From NCBI RefSeq assembly GCF_030814695.1, contig NZ_JAUSVL010000001.1:2330227-2394226 (forward strand): a stretch of 64,000 nt of DNA, given 5' to 3'. The notes under the pieces were generated by a model. That model saw only the letters and a program-made list of their open reading frames with translations. It ran no database searches and had not been told where the DNA came from. This DNA comes from Oligosphaera ethanolica (GTDB lineage Bacteria > Verrucomicrobiota > Lentisphaeria > Oligosphaerales > Oligosphaeraceae). Position numbers and translations under genes: made by a program. Shown piece by piece: positions 10,139-18,559 of the stretch (positions within the stretch are counted from its first letter, which is position 1; every line of letters begins with the position of its first letter).

Positions 10139-11230
10139 ATGAAATTTACTGTTACCAAAGATAATCTGGTTGCTGCTCTGCGTCGTGTGATGAATGCAGT
10201 AAGCCCCCGGAGTACCCTGCCGGCCCTGAGCAATTTGCTCTTTGAAGCTGATGGTGAGAATCTTGTCATTACCGCGACTGACTTGGAAGTGTGTGTGTCG
10301 ACGCATATTCCGGCGTTGATCGAAGCTGGTGGAGCAACGACGTTGCCCGCCAAAAAGTTTAACCAAATCTGCAGTGGCCTGCCAGTTGGTGATGTCACTG
10401 TGGACTGCAGTGATGACGACATGGCGACGATTACCTGCCGCAAAGTCCGTTATCGCATTCACGGGTTGCCTGCGGAACAGTATCCCAAGCCGGAGAATTT
10501 CAGCGAAGACTGGTCGTTTGCGCTGCCAGCGCGGGATTTGGTGCACAGTTTGGAAAAAGTCGCCTATGCGCGCAGTGACGACGATTCTCGCAAGCAGCTT
10601 AGCGGCGTGCTCTTGAGCATCCGTTCTGGCATGTTCACTATCGCCGCAACCGACGGCCGGCGCCTGGCGCTGGTGGAACGGGTGCTAGACAGCGATGGCA
10701 AAGTTGATGGCGATGTCATTCTGCCGAACAAGGCCGTGGTCGAGCTGGTCAAGAATATGAATCAGGAAGGCGACATCAAGATTCGTCTTTCCACGGCCAA
10801 CGTTGCCTTTGAGACTCAGGACACATCGGTCATGACCAAATTGGTTGAAGGCAACTATCCGAATTTCCGGCAGGTTATTCCTGACAGTTTTGCCCGTTCG
10901 GTGGCCATCCCGCGTCTGCCTTTTGCTGATGCGTTGAACCGCGTGTCCATGGTGGTGAGCGAGAACAGTTCTGCTGTTAAGCTAAGTTTCAGCGCAGGGC
11001 AGTTGGTACTTTCGGCTTCCAGTGTGGAATACGGCGAGGCCAGCGAGCCGGTAGATGTGTCCTTTGAGGGCGAAAACGTGGAAATTTCCTTCAATCCGGT
11101 CTTCTTCAGTGATCCCTTAAAGTACCTCGACTGTGACCAGCTGATCATCCAGTTCAATGACGAATTAAGTCCGGTGCAGCTATCCGGCGACGAAGGCTTC
11201 CTGTATATTCTCATGCCTATGCGGAATTGA
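10139..11230 (+). CDS. dnaN: DNA polymerase III beta sliding clamp
   Basis: The product is 363 residues, the normal length for DnaN. It forms the dimeric ring that tethers DNA polymerase III to the template. The start MKFTVTKDNLVAALRRV and the first-domain stretch TLPALSNLLFEADGENLVITATDLEV match DnaN across bacteria. The C-terminus ends with the typical YILMPMRN, part of the peptide-binding pocket region. Upstream is the AAGGAAGAA Shine-Dalgarno. recF follows after 55 bp in the same direction, the classical dnaN-recF order. dnaA is not next to dnaN in this genome; gmhA occupies that position on the opposite strand. Confidence 0.98.
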   Translation: MKFTVTKDNLVAALRRVMNAVSPRSTLPALSNLLFEADGENLVITATDLEVCVSTHIPALIEAGGATTLPAKKFNQICSGLPVGDVTVDCSDDDMATITCRKVRYRIHGLPAEQYPKPENFSEDWSFALPARDLVHSLEKVAYARSDDDSRKQLSGVLLSIRSGMFTIAATDGRRLALVERVLDSDGKVDGDVILPNKAVVELVKNMNQEGDIKIRLSTANVAFETQDTSVMTKLVEGNYPNFRQVIPDSFARSVAIPRLPFADALNRVSMVVSENSSAVKLSFSAGQLVLSASSVEYGEASEPVDVSFEGENVEISFNPVFFSDPLKYLDCDQLIIQFNDELSPVQLSGDEGFLYILMPMRN

Positions 11231-11285
11231 TCCTATGCGCCAAGTTGGCGTGGCAGCGGCGAGCTGTGTTTGGCGGTAATCGGTT

Positions 11286-12389
11286 GTGCTTGCCCAAATA
11301 AGACTACTTCATTTCAGAAACTACGATTCATGCCAGGTGCGTTTTGCTCCTGGCATGAATTTTCTTATTGGCAACAATGGCCAGGGCAAGACCAACATCC
11401 TTGAAGCGGTGTACTATCTGGCGCTGCTGCGGTCTTTTCGCACCAGCGTGATCGATGATCTCTGCCAGTGGCCGCAGAATTCCTTTGTTCTGCATGGCCT
11501 GCTGGAATCAGCGCCAAATCCCCCTGAAACGCTGGCCGTGTCCTACGGTAGCGAACGGCGCTTGCTGATCAACGACGCGCCGGTCTATCGCGCCAGCGAT
11601 TTCATCAACCGTTTTCTCTGCGTGACGTTTATTCCCCAAGACATGGACCTGGTCTGTGGTCCACCGGCGCAGCGTCGCCGCTTTCTCGATATCGCCATCA
11701 GTCAGCTTGATGCGGGCTATCTCCGTCATCTCCAGGCTTATTACGAGGCTTTGAAGTCGCGCAATGCCATGTTGAAAGCGCCAGACAAGTTTCCCCCGGC
11801 GACCATTCGGGCCTACGATCAGGTGTTGGTAAAACACGCCGTGGCTATCGAATTGGCGCGGCGTAATTTTGCCGTCAGTATGAACGCCATTCTGGTGGAA
11901 AAGTCTCGCCAGCTCTTCGGCGAGCAGCAATTGGTCATTCTGAAATATCTTTCCCGACTGGGGTTCTTCCTGGAAAGTTGCGAGGGCGATGAGGAAGAAC
12001 TGACCAAGGCTTACAGTCATGGCCTCCAGCATGGCTTCGAACGCGACCTGAAAAGCGGCACGACGAATTGTGGTCCGCATCGCGCAGAACTCAATTGTCT
12101 GTTGGATCAGAAGCTGTTACATAAATTTGGCTCGCAGGGCGAAATGCGCATGGCCTCCCTGGCTATGCGTTTTGCCCTGCTGGAGCTCATTCGCTGCCGC
12201 CAGAATCCGGACGACGTGGTGATACTGGTCGATGACGTCATCGGTGAACTCGACGAACAGCGGCGCGTCAATTTCATCAACGAGTTGAGTAAAAGCGGCC
12301 AGATTCTCTTCGCCTGCACGCGTATTCCACGGGAATTCACCGCCTCGGCCCAGGTGTTGAAAATCCGTGGCGGCAAGATTGAGGACTAG
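11286..12389 (+). CDS. recF: DNA replication/repair protein RecF
   Basis: This 367-residue SMC-like ATPase binds single-strand gaps and loads RecA with RecO and RecR; recR is at 28078-28683. Visible motifs are the start LAQIRLLHFRNYDSCQVRF, Walker A FLIGNNGQGKTNILEAVYYL, the ABC-type signature region SGTTNCGPHRAEL, and Walker B VVILVDDVIGELDEQRR. The start is GTG at 11286, placed directly before the conserved LxxIRLxHFRNY motif; no better start is in frame. It follows dnaN by 55 bp and is probably co-transcribed with it. Confidence 0.97.
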   Translation: MLAQIRLLHFRNYDSCQVRFAPGMNFLIGNNGQGKTNILEAVYYLALLRSFRTSVIDDLCQWPQNSFVLHGLLESAPNPPETLAVSYGSERRLLINDAPVYRASDFINRFLCVTFIPQDMDLVCGPPAQRRRFLDIAISQLDAGYLRHLQAYYEALKSRNAMLKAPDKFPPATIRAYDQVLVKHAVAIELARRNFAVSMNAILVEKSRQLFGEQQLVILKYLSRLGFFLESCEGDEEELTKAYSHGLQHGFERDLKSGTTNCGPHRAELNCLLDQKLLHKFGSQGEMRMASLAMRFALLELIRCRQNPDDVVILVDDVIGELDEQRRVNFINELSKSGQILFACTRIPREFTASAQVLKIRGGKIED

Positions 12390-12457
12390 CGCGTGGGGGG
12401 CAGTGACCGGCGCTGATGGTGATAGATGACGGTAGGATTCAACAAGGAGTCATAGCG

Positions 12458-13450
12458 GTGGTTTTACAGCAGCATAGTTTGGAAAAAGTGGGCACGCTGG
12501 CGTTATTTCTGGCCATCGTTCTGTTCAGCACGGTGGAGATTGCCAGCAAGGCCATCGCGGAGCGGGCGGTCATCGATCCCTACGCGATGGTTTTCATCCG
12601 CTTTTTCACGACTGGTGTGGTGCTGTTGGCGATCAGCCTGCCAGGCTATCTGCGGAGCGGCCGGCGGCTTGGTTGGCATGATCTCGGTATCTTCACCTTG
12701 ACGGGCGTCATCGGCATCACCTTGTCAATAAGTCTGTTTCATGCGGCCATATTGATGTTCGAAAATGCGTCTTCGTCTGCGGTGGTCTTTAGTGGCAACG
12801 CCCTGTTTACGACCGTGTTGGCGCGTTTCATCAACCGCGAGACCTGGACGTGGCGCAAATGGGTCGCGGTAACACTGGGTCTGGGCGGCATCAGCATGTT
12901 CATCTTTGAGTCCGGCACGCCGACGCGCAGCGCGGTTTATGCGATTCTGACCATGTGCATGTCAGCCTTCGCCTTCAGTCTGTCCATCTGCATCACCAAG
13001 CGCGTGGTTGCCCGCTATGGGGCCATGTTGTTTATGGGTTGCTCCTCGCTTATCGGCAGTTTACTGACATTGCCGATGGTTATCATCCGCCGCCCCGTGA
13101 ATGCCATGGCGGAGATACTGTCCGTCGTGCCGCTGCTGATGTACATGGCCTTGATTGTTACCGCCTTGGCTTATTTTCTTTATTACTACGGACTGTCCCA
13201 CTGTACGGCGTTCAAAGCGTCCATGGTGTTCTTTCTCAAGCCGGTCTTCGCCTGTTATCTTTCCTGGCTTATCCTTGGTGAAAAATTGAATGCGTGGACC
13301 CTCACTGGCACTGCGCTTATCATCTTCTCACTGTCGTTGACTCTCCCTTACGGCGCGAGAAAGAAACAAAACCAGACGGAAAATCCATCGGCGGCGCAAC
13401 CGGGAAACACTAGCCCTGCTGTCGGTGCTGCAGTCACCTCGGAGCCATGA
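12458..13450 (+). CDS. EamA/DMT-superfamily transporter
   Basis: The predicted product has 330 residues from GTG at 12458, which has AAGGAG 8 bases upstream; an ATG at 12416 is in frame but lacks a good ribosome site. About ten hydrophobic helices form two EamA repeats. The first covers roughly residues 10-145 and the second 155-290, for example TLALFLAIVLFSTVEIASKA and LLMYMALIVTALAYFLYYYG. The C-terminal tail is polar. Members export amino acids, nucleotides or other metabolites through the inner membrane; the substrate cannot be read from sequence. It follows recF by 68 bp and ends just before a repeat element. Confidence 0.88.
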   Translation: MVLQQHSLEKVGTLALFLAIVLFSTVEIASKAIAERAVIDPYAMVFIRFFTTGVVLLAISLPGYLRSGRRLGWHDLGIFTLTGVIGITLSISLFHAAILMFENASSSAVVFSGNALFTTVLARFINRETWTWRKWVAVTLGLGGISMFIFESGTPTRSAVYAILTMCMSAFAFSLSICITKRVVARYGAMLFMGCSSLIGSLLTLPMVIIRRPVNAMAEILSVVPLLMYMALIVTALAYFLYYYGLSHCTAFKASMVFFLKPVFACYLSWLILGEKLNAWTLTGTALIIFSLSLTLPYGARKKQNQTENPSAAQPGNTSPAVGAAVTSEP

Positions 13451-13465
13451 GTATACCGGGGGAAG

Positions 13466-14063
13466 GTAATCGGTCAGTAACCACCCCGGTGGGGAAAACC
13501 CCGGGGACAATTTGCAGGAAACCCACGGCCAGTCGCCGCCCAGCTATTCGACCTTGATTTCCACCGACCTTTGCGGCAGCGGGTTTCATAGGAGCCATGC
13601 TCTTCACATAGCATGCGGCAATCGCCGGCGATGAGTTGATTGGTAACCATGCACAAGATCATTCGCCGAGGTTTTGAGCACCGAAGGTGCGCCCTAAGAT
13701 AGCCCAGGGCAAGCGCCCGCAGGGCGCGTCGCCCTGGGTAAGGTGCCCCAACCCAAAAGAGCCCTGAAAGGGCGGCCTAAAAGACCTGCGACGAAGGGTC
13801 ACAGCACAAAATTGCCGCAGCAATCAATGAGTTCCATTGCCTCTTTGGCTCCAGTCAGCTTCGCCGACTGGAGCCAAAGAGGCCGAGGAACACGAACCAA
13901 TATGGCGCGCTACCCAGGGCGACGCTCCGCCTTCGGCGTCGCTTGCCCTGGGCTATCATAGATCGCGCTTTCAGCGCTCAAATGCCAACAAGATGATGTT
14001 TATGCGGCAGGGCGATCAAAAAAAGACCGCAGGGACTACAAGTATCAATGAGTGACCGATTAC
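13466..14063. repeat. Composite repeat element I with 11-bp terminal inverted motif
   Basis: This gene-free stretch begins with GTAATCGGTCA (13466-13476) and ends with its exact inverse TGACCGATTAC (14053-14063). Inside, about 13490-13585 is an inverted relative of the 112-bp repeat at 25.5 kb (shared GACAATTTGCAGGAAACCCA and GGTTTCATAGGAG). From about 13595 the element matches element II at 26.6-27.06 kb. It contains the GCCCAGGGC / GCCCTGGG hairpin (about 13701-13738), an AGCCCTGAAAGGGC hairpin, and the 18-bp-arm palindrome with arms at 13839-13856 and 13866-13883. A second GCCCTGGG hairpin lies at about 13913-13960. Short open frames here follow the palindromes and are not taken as genes. 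Confidence 0.75.
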
Positions 14064-14074
14064 GGGGGAAGTGT

Positions 14075-14422
14075 ATGTCCAGGATGAACAAAACTCATCT
14101 GTTGTCGGTAGAGCGTCTCTGCTCTGGCCAAGAGCGGATTGAGGAACTGTTGCGGCGGCCGGGTTTGCGTGTAGAGCGCATCGTTTCCATGCAGGCAGCA
14201 TCGTCGCCGGATTTCTGGTACGACCAGGACTGGGACGAGTGGGTCGCCGTTCTTGCCGGCTGTGGCACGCTGCTCTTCGCCGACGGGCCCGAGCGCGTCG
14301 CCCTGCAGGCTGGTGAGGCTATGCTTATAGCCGCACACTGCCGACACCGCGTGGAAAGTACCGACCCAGATAACGCGACTATCTGGCTCGCTATACATTT
14401 CCCGCCGACTGAAGATAAATGA
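14075..14422 (+). CDS. Small cupin-domain protein
   Basis: The product is 115 residues from ATG at 14075, preceded by GGGGGAAG; starts at 14048 and 14084 are also in frame. The region WYDQDWDEWVAVLAGCGTLL followed by GEAMLIAAHCRHRVESTD gives the two cupin motifs of a beta-barrel, with His residues late in the fold (AAHCRHRV) as potential metal ligands. Such single-domain cupins bind small metabolites or metals; no specific reaction can be named. The gene lies between repeat element I and the convergent AraC gene, so its transcription may start inside or just after the repeat. The preferred start lies 12 bp after the terminal repeat motif. Confidence 0.75.
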   Translation: MSRMNKTHLLSVERLCSGQERIEELLRRPGLRVERIVSMQAASSPDFWYDQDWDEWVAVLAGCGTLLFADGPERVALQAGEAMLIAAHCRHRVESTDPDNATIWLAIHFPPTEDK

Positions 14423-14485
14423 GCCGACGGATCGGACGGATCCGAGCTCGGTCCGCTCGGTGCACGTATAGACTTTTGTGTCATC

Positions 14486-15325
14486 CTACCTGGCGGCGCG
14501 GTAGCGGCGGCGGTATTCGCGTGGGGTCATGCGTGCGAGCTGGCGGAAGCGGCGGCTGAAATAGTACTGGTCGGGAAAGCCCATGGCGGCGGCGATGCCC
14601 TTGATGAGATCGTCGGTTTCAATGAGACGGCGGCAGCTTTCCTGGAGGAAATAGCTTTCGCGGTAGCTGCTGAAGGACATCCCGGGGTGGTAGGCGGCCC
14701 AGCGGCGGCGGAGGGTGGCCAGGGACATGCCCATGGTGGTGGCGAGCGCCTGGTAATCGACGTGACCGGCCAGGGTGCTCTGAAGCTGCCGTTCAATCTG
14801 GTCGATGTGCGGGTCTTCTATGGGCCGGCTGGCCGGGGTGGCGTAGCTGGCCATGACGATTTCCCAGCAGGCCAGGTCGACGGCGTCGGGGTCGATGGGC
14901 GTTTCATTGAGGCGCTGGGCCAGGCGCCCAATGGCCTCGCGGACGGCGCTGAGCATGGGAATGTGCCTGACCGGCGTAATCTCCGGAGCAAAAGTCCCTG
15001 AGTTGCGCAGAAACTCCTGCATTTGCCCAGGGTATATAAGAAAGAGTTCTTCCCAAGTTTCACTGGGGCCGTAGTGCATCATCTCGCCGGGCCATTGCAT
15101 GATCACACAGGGAGCGTCAACGGCGTAGCTGGCTGTTCCCAAGTGGTACTCGCCGTGGCCCGACAATATAAAAGAAAAATTGCACCCACTGAAATACTGG
15201 TGCATGATAGTGGTTTTGCGCGGCAAATAGCCGATGGTTTCTACCGGCGGGAGGACGGTGAAACGGCGGCTGAAGGGTTTTAGATGGCTGACTTTTATGT
15301 CCATTTTTTTGACGCGTCCATCCAT
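14486..15325 (-). CDS. AraC-family transcriptional regulator
   Basis: This 279-residue protein has an N-terminal cupin-like effector domain (about 20-150) and a C-terminal double helix-turn-helix (about 180-275). The second HTH carries the family pattern IKGIAAAMGFPDQYYFSRRFRQLARMTPREYRR. It diverges from the Gfo-ThuA-xylose-isomerase-like operon, which it probably controls in response to a sugar. The first helix region (VDYQALATTMGMSLATLRRRW) is also well formed. The start at 15325 lacks an obvious Shine-Dalgarno; an ATG at 15304 is an alternative. The last helix pattern supports the assignment strongly, while the effector is unknown. Confidence 0.93.
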   Translation of the reverse strand: MDGRVKKMDIKVSHLKPFSRRFTVLPPVETIGYLPRKTTIMHQYFSGCNFSFILSGHGEYHLGTASYAVDAPCVIMQWPGEMMHYGPSETWEELFLIYPGQMQEFLRNSGTFAPEITPVRHIPMLSAVREAIGRLAQRLNETPIDPDAVDLACWEIVMASYATPASRPIEDPHIDQIERQLQSTLAGHVDYQALATTMGMSLATLRRRWAAYHPGMSFSSYRESYFLQESCRRLIETDDLIKGIAAAMGFPDQYYFSRRFRQLARMTPREYRRRYRAAR

Positions 15326-15374
15326 TTTTCGTTGATAGTCGTTGCGATATTATATACAGCAGCGTGCAACAGAA

Positions 15375-15392
15375 GTCAATTTTCTCGTTGAC
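15375..15392. promoter_or_regulatory. Candidate operator, inverted half-sites GTCAA-N8-TTGAC
   Basis: The dyad GTCAA/TTGAC lies in the 109-bp gap between the divergent AraC gene and the Gfo gene, 43 bp before the Gfo start. Its position suits a regulator site. AraC proteins often bind direct rather than inverted half-sites, so this is only a candidate. Confidence 0.25.
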
Positions 15393-15434
15393 GAGACCTA
15401 TATTCGAGGCAAGATTCAGCAAGGAGAACAGACC

Positions 15435-16532
15435 ATGACGATGAAAGCAGGAATTATTGGCTGCGGAGTTATCAGTGGTGCGTATTTGCGCAATGGTGCG
15501 ACCTTTTCGTCAGTGAAAATTGTTGCCGGTTCGGATATTCTTCCCGAGGCCTCGCGCGGTCGTGCGGCGGAGTTTGGCATCAAGGACATGACGGTGCAGG
15601 AGATGCTGGCTGATCCGGAGATTGGCATCATTTTGAATTTGACGACGCCGCAGGCGCATGTCGAGGTGAATCTGCAGGCCTTGGAGGCGAACAAGCACGT
15701 GTATTGCGAGAAGCCATTTGGCCTTGACCGCCAGGGCGGCCTGGAAGTCATCAAGCTGGCGAAGGCCAAGGGCCTGCGGGTGGGCTGTGCGCCGGATACC
15801 TTCCTCGGTGGTGGCCACCAGACCTGCCGGAATGTGCTGGACAGCGGACTGATCGGCAAAGTCATTTCCGGCACGGCGTTTATGATGTGTCACGGCCACG
15901 AGTCTTGGCATATTGCGCCGGCGTTCTACTACCTCAAGGGCGGCGGGCCTCTGTTCGACATGGGTCCGTACTACCTGACGGCGCTGGTCCAGATGCTGGG
16001 CCCCGTCAAAAAAGTGACCGCGTTTTCGACGCGGTCGACCAATCTCCGCGAAGGTCTAAAAGTGAATGTCGGCAAGACCTTCCCGGTGGAGATCGACACG
16101 CACATTTCGGCGGTGTTGACCTTCCAGTCCGGCGCGATCATCACGTTGGTCACCAGCTTTGACGTGTGGAAGCACTCCAACTTCCGCGACATCGAGTTGC
16201 ATGGCACCGAAGGCAGCATGCATGTGCCAGACCCCAACACCTTCTCCGGCGACGGGCGCTTCTTCAAAGCCGGCCTGAGTGCGGATTGGGCGCCGATTGA
16301 CAATCCCTTCATTTACAACGAGAATATGCGGAGCATCGGTCTGGCTGACATGGCCCAGGCCATTGAGACCAAACGGCCCCACCGCTGCAGCGGTGAACTG
16401 GCTTTCCATGTGCTTGACGTCATGTGCGCCATTTGTGAATCCGCCGCTTCGGACCAGGCCGTGGCGATCCAAAGTACCTGCGCGCGGCCCGCGCCGCTGC
16501 CCATCGGCCTGAGCAAGGGCCAGTTGGACTGA
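15435..16532 (+). CDS. Gfo/Idh/MocA-family NAD(P)-dependent oxidoreductase
   Basis: The product is 365 residues from ATG at 15435, preceded by AAGGAG at 15421-15426; upstream in-frame codons are not used. The Rossmann motif GIIGCGVISGAYLRN is at the N-terminus, and the family signature EKPFGLDRQGG follows near residue 98. The C-terminal alpha/beta domain includes GGPLFDMGPYYLTAL (D/H-type substrate pocket). Enzymes of this family oxidise or epimerise sugars, inositols and their derivatives. With ThuA (57 bp downstream) and a xylose-isomerase-like protein it forms a sugar-conversion operon, divergent from an AraC regulator. The substrate is unknown. Confidence 0.92.
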   Translation: MTMKAGIIGCGVISGAYLRNGATFSSVKIVAGSDILPEASRGRAAEFGIKDMTVQEMLADPEIGIILNLTTPQAHVEVNLQALEANKHVYCEKPFGLDRQGGLEVIKLAKAKGLRVGCAPDTFLGGGHQTCRNVLDSGLIGKVISGTAFMMCHGHESWHIAPAFYYLKGGGPLFDMGPYYLTALVQMLGPVKKVTAFSTRSTNLREGLKVNVGKTFPVEIDTHISAVLTFQSGAIITLVTSFDVWKHSNFRDIELHGTEGSMHVPDPNTFSGDGRFFKAGLSADWAPIDNPFIYNENMRSIGLADMAQAIETKRPHRCSGELAFHVLDVMCAICESAASDQAVAIQSTCARPAPLPIGLSKGQLD

Positions 16533-16589
16533 TATGTTATCCGGAACACTCCATAATCGCGTCGACACGCAAAAAAAAAGGCAGATGAG

Positions 16590-17246
16590 ATGACAGCACG
16601 AATACTGATTTTCCGCGGTGGCTGGGCTGGGCACGACCCGGTTCCGACGTCCGAACTGGTTGCCAAGACCCTCCGCGAACGCGGGGTGGAGGTCGACATC
16701 CAGGACACCCAGGCCTGCCTGTTGGAGCCCGATCTGGCTGAGCGCTACCAAGTGATTGTGCCGGTGTGGACCATGGGCGAGATCGGCAAGGCCGAATTGC
16801 AGGCACTGATTGCTGCGGTGCAGAAGGGCGTCGCGGTCGGTGGTTGGCATGGCGGTGCCGGTGATGCGTTCCGCCAGAGCACCCAGTACCAGTTCATGAT
16901 CGGTGGTCAGTGGGTCGCCCACCCGGGCGGCGTCATCGACTATCGCGTCAACATTGTCCAGCATGACCACCCGATCCTCAAGGGTCTCAAAGACTTCGAT
17001 ATGCACAGCGAGCAGTATTACATGCACGTCGATCCCAACAGCAACGTCCTGGCGACGACGACCTTCGACGCCCGCCACGCCGAGTGGATCGACGGCACGG
17101 TCATGCCCGTGGTGTGGACGCGCCGCTATGGCAAAGGCCGCGTGTTTTATTCCTCCCTTGGCCATGTCATTGCCGACTTTGAACGCACCCCCGAAGTGCT
17201 GGAAATCACCGTGCGCGGCCTGATGTGGGCTGCCGGTGTCCTCTGA
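16590..17246 (+). CDS. ThuA-like (trehalose-utilisation family) protein
   Basis: This 218-residue protein has a class I glutamine-amidotransferase-like fold. It contains ARILIFRGGWAGHDPVP at the N-terminus, the GGWHGGAGDAF motif near residue 90, and the WTRRYGKGRVFYSSLGHV stretch near the C-terminus; the last two are hallmarks of ThuA. ThuA proteins occur with Gfo/Idh/MocA dehydrogenases in sugar operons (for example thuAB for trehalose or sucrose in rhizobia), but their chemistry is poorly defined. The gene lies between the Gfo and xylose-isomerase-like genes with short gaps of 57 and 30 bp, which indicates an operon. An AAGG lies about 10 bases before the ATG. Confidence 0.93.
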   Translation: MTARILIFRGGWAGHDPVPTSELVAKTLRERGVEVDIQDTQACLLEPDLAERYQVIVPVWTMGEIGKAELQALIAAVQKGVAVGGWHGGAGDAFRQSTQYQFMIGGQWVAHPGGVIDYRVNIVQHDHPILKGLKDFDMHSEQYYMHVDPNSNVLATTTFDARHAEWIDGTVMPVVWTRRYGKGRVFYSSLGHVIADFERTPEVLEITVRGLMWAAGVL

Positions 17247-17276
17247 TTCATTCACAGCACAGCTTAAGGAAACGCT

Positions 17277-18398
17277 ATGACGGCTCAATCCTGTATTACT
17301 GAACGCTCCATGCCTTTCTGGTGCGTGGGCAGTCCCCTGTCGGACCCCTTTGGCGGCGCGGTGCTGAACCGCATGGACTCGCTGGAGACCGCGCGCATTC
17401 TCGCCTGGGCTGGCAAAGAAGGCTACATCGAAGCAACGGGCTTCCATGACGACGATCTCGTGCCCTGGGACCCGCAACAGCCCGAAGACGATCTTGATCC
17501 CAACAGCGCCTGCGCCAAGAAGCTGCGGGAGATCAAGGCGATTCTGGATGAGGGCGGGGTAAAAGTGAACTCGGCGGTCTGCAGTCTTCACGGCCATCCG
17601 ATGTTCCGCAATGGCGGCATCTGCAATCCCGATGCCGAGATACGCCGTATGGCGCGGCTAAAGGTCGAACGGGCGCTGCGCATGGGGCAATTCCTCGGCG
17701 CGCGCCATTACATCTATTGGGTCGCCCGTGACGGCTTTGAAGTGCCGGTGGTCACGCAATGGACCCAGGTCTATGAGTGGCTTGCCGATGGCCTGAACCA
17801 CGTTCGCGACTACATCCGCGACAAGGGCATGACGAACTATGTCGGCGCTACGGTGGAGCCCAAGCCCAACGAGCCGCGCGGGCAGATGTTCCTGCCCACC
17901 AGCGGCCACGCGGCCGGCTTTATCCTCGGGCGGCTGCGGGACCCGGATTTCTGGGGTGTGAATCCCGAGCTACTCCAACATGAAAGCATGGCGCTGATGA
18001 ATGCCGTCATGACGGTGAGCTACCTCTGCAGCCTGAAGAAGCTCAAATTCCTCCACTTCGGCAGCCAGATCAAGGCGCAGTTTGACAACGACTTCCCGCC
18101 GCTGGTCGGTCCCGAAGGCCTGAAGGAAACCGTGTTCATGTTCTGGGCTCTCAAGCAACTAGGCTGGCGCGGCGTCTGCGAATTTGACTGCCACATGCTG
18201 CGGGCCGAAGCTACCCCGGACAAGGCTACGGAATGCCGCAAGCAGTTCATCGTCGATTGCGTGACGGCACTGGCCATGGCCTTGGACCTCGCCGACCGCA
18301 TCGAAGCGCCGGCACCCGGCCTGAGCCAAAGCACGGCCGATCTGGCCAGCATCCGCCAGCTCTGCAAGCTAACGTCGCCTAATATCGTCAGAAAATAA
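17277..18398 (+). CDS. Xylose-isomerase-like TIM-barrel protein
   Basis: This 373-residue protein resembles the short (Streptomyces-type) class of xylose isomerase. Matching elements are FHDDDLVPW (56-64, with the catalytic His and Asp), YIYWVARDG (146-154), VEPKPNEPRG (193-202, with the metal-binding Glu and catalytic Lys), GVNPE (227-231), and FDNDF (269-273). The usual HIDLN strand is replaced by LHFGSQ, so the Asp metal ligand at that place appears missing, and one residue is inserted between the NPE Glu and the next His (235). It may isomerise a sugar other than xylose. Start ATG follows AAGGAAACGCT. It is the third gene of the Gfo-ThuA operon and ends before a strong hairpin. Confidence 0.82.
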   Translation: MTAQSCITERSMPFWCVGSPLSDPFGGAVLNRMDSLETARILAWAGKEGYIEATGFHDDDLVPWDPQQPEDDLDPNSACAKKLREIKAILDEGGVKVNSAVCSLHGHPMFRNGGICNPDAEIRRMARLKVERALRMGQFLGARHYIYWVARDGFEVPVVTQWTQVYEWLADGLNHVRDYIRDKGMTNYVGATVEPKPNEPRGQMFLPTSGHAAGFILGRLRDPDFWGVNPELLQHESMALMNAVMTVSYLCSLKKLKFLHFGSQIKAQFDNDFPPLVGPEGLKETVFMFWALKQLGWRGVCEFDCHMLRAEATPDKATECRKQFIVDCVTALAMALDLADRIEAPAPGLSQSTADLASIRQLCKLTSPNIVRK

Positions 18399-18402
18399 AA
18401 CG

Positions 18403-18456
18403 ACTGACAATGCGCCGCCACGGTGGGGAGAAGACTCCGTGGCGGCGCTTGTCAGT
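18403..18456. terminator. Long hairpin after the sugar operon
   Basis: The left arm (18403-18423, beginning ACTGACAATGCGCC) pairs with the right arm (18437-18456, ending CGCTTGTCAGT). This gives about 20 base pairs with a single bulged T and a 13-nt loop. It starts 5 bp after the stop of the xylose-isomerase-like gene. No long T tract follows on the plus strand, so termination is inferred from position and stem strength. Confidence 0.65.
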
Positions 18457-18559
18457 TATATGGACGATATGGACGGGATGGACCGACGTCGTCCAGGGCG
18501 CAAGTGCTGAAAAGCCCCTGCCACTCAAGACAGGGGTGGCATACGGGCGGGAGCGGCGC

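Noticed and set aside
13743..14055. Short open frames beginning MPLWLQSASPTGAKEAEEH and similar in every composite element
   Set aside because: They are read from the palindrome arms, occur with frameshifts between copies, and lack ribosome sites. They reflect repeat sequence, not genes.
16056..17597. Minus-strand open frame of 513 codons
   Set aside because: It overlaps the Gfo, ThuA and xylose-isomerase-like genes, which have clear family motifs on the plus strand; this is an antisense frame of GC-rich coding DNA.
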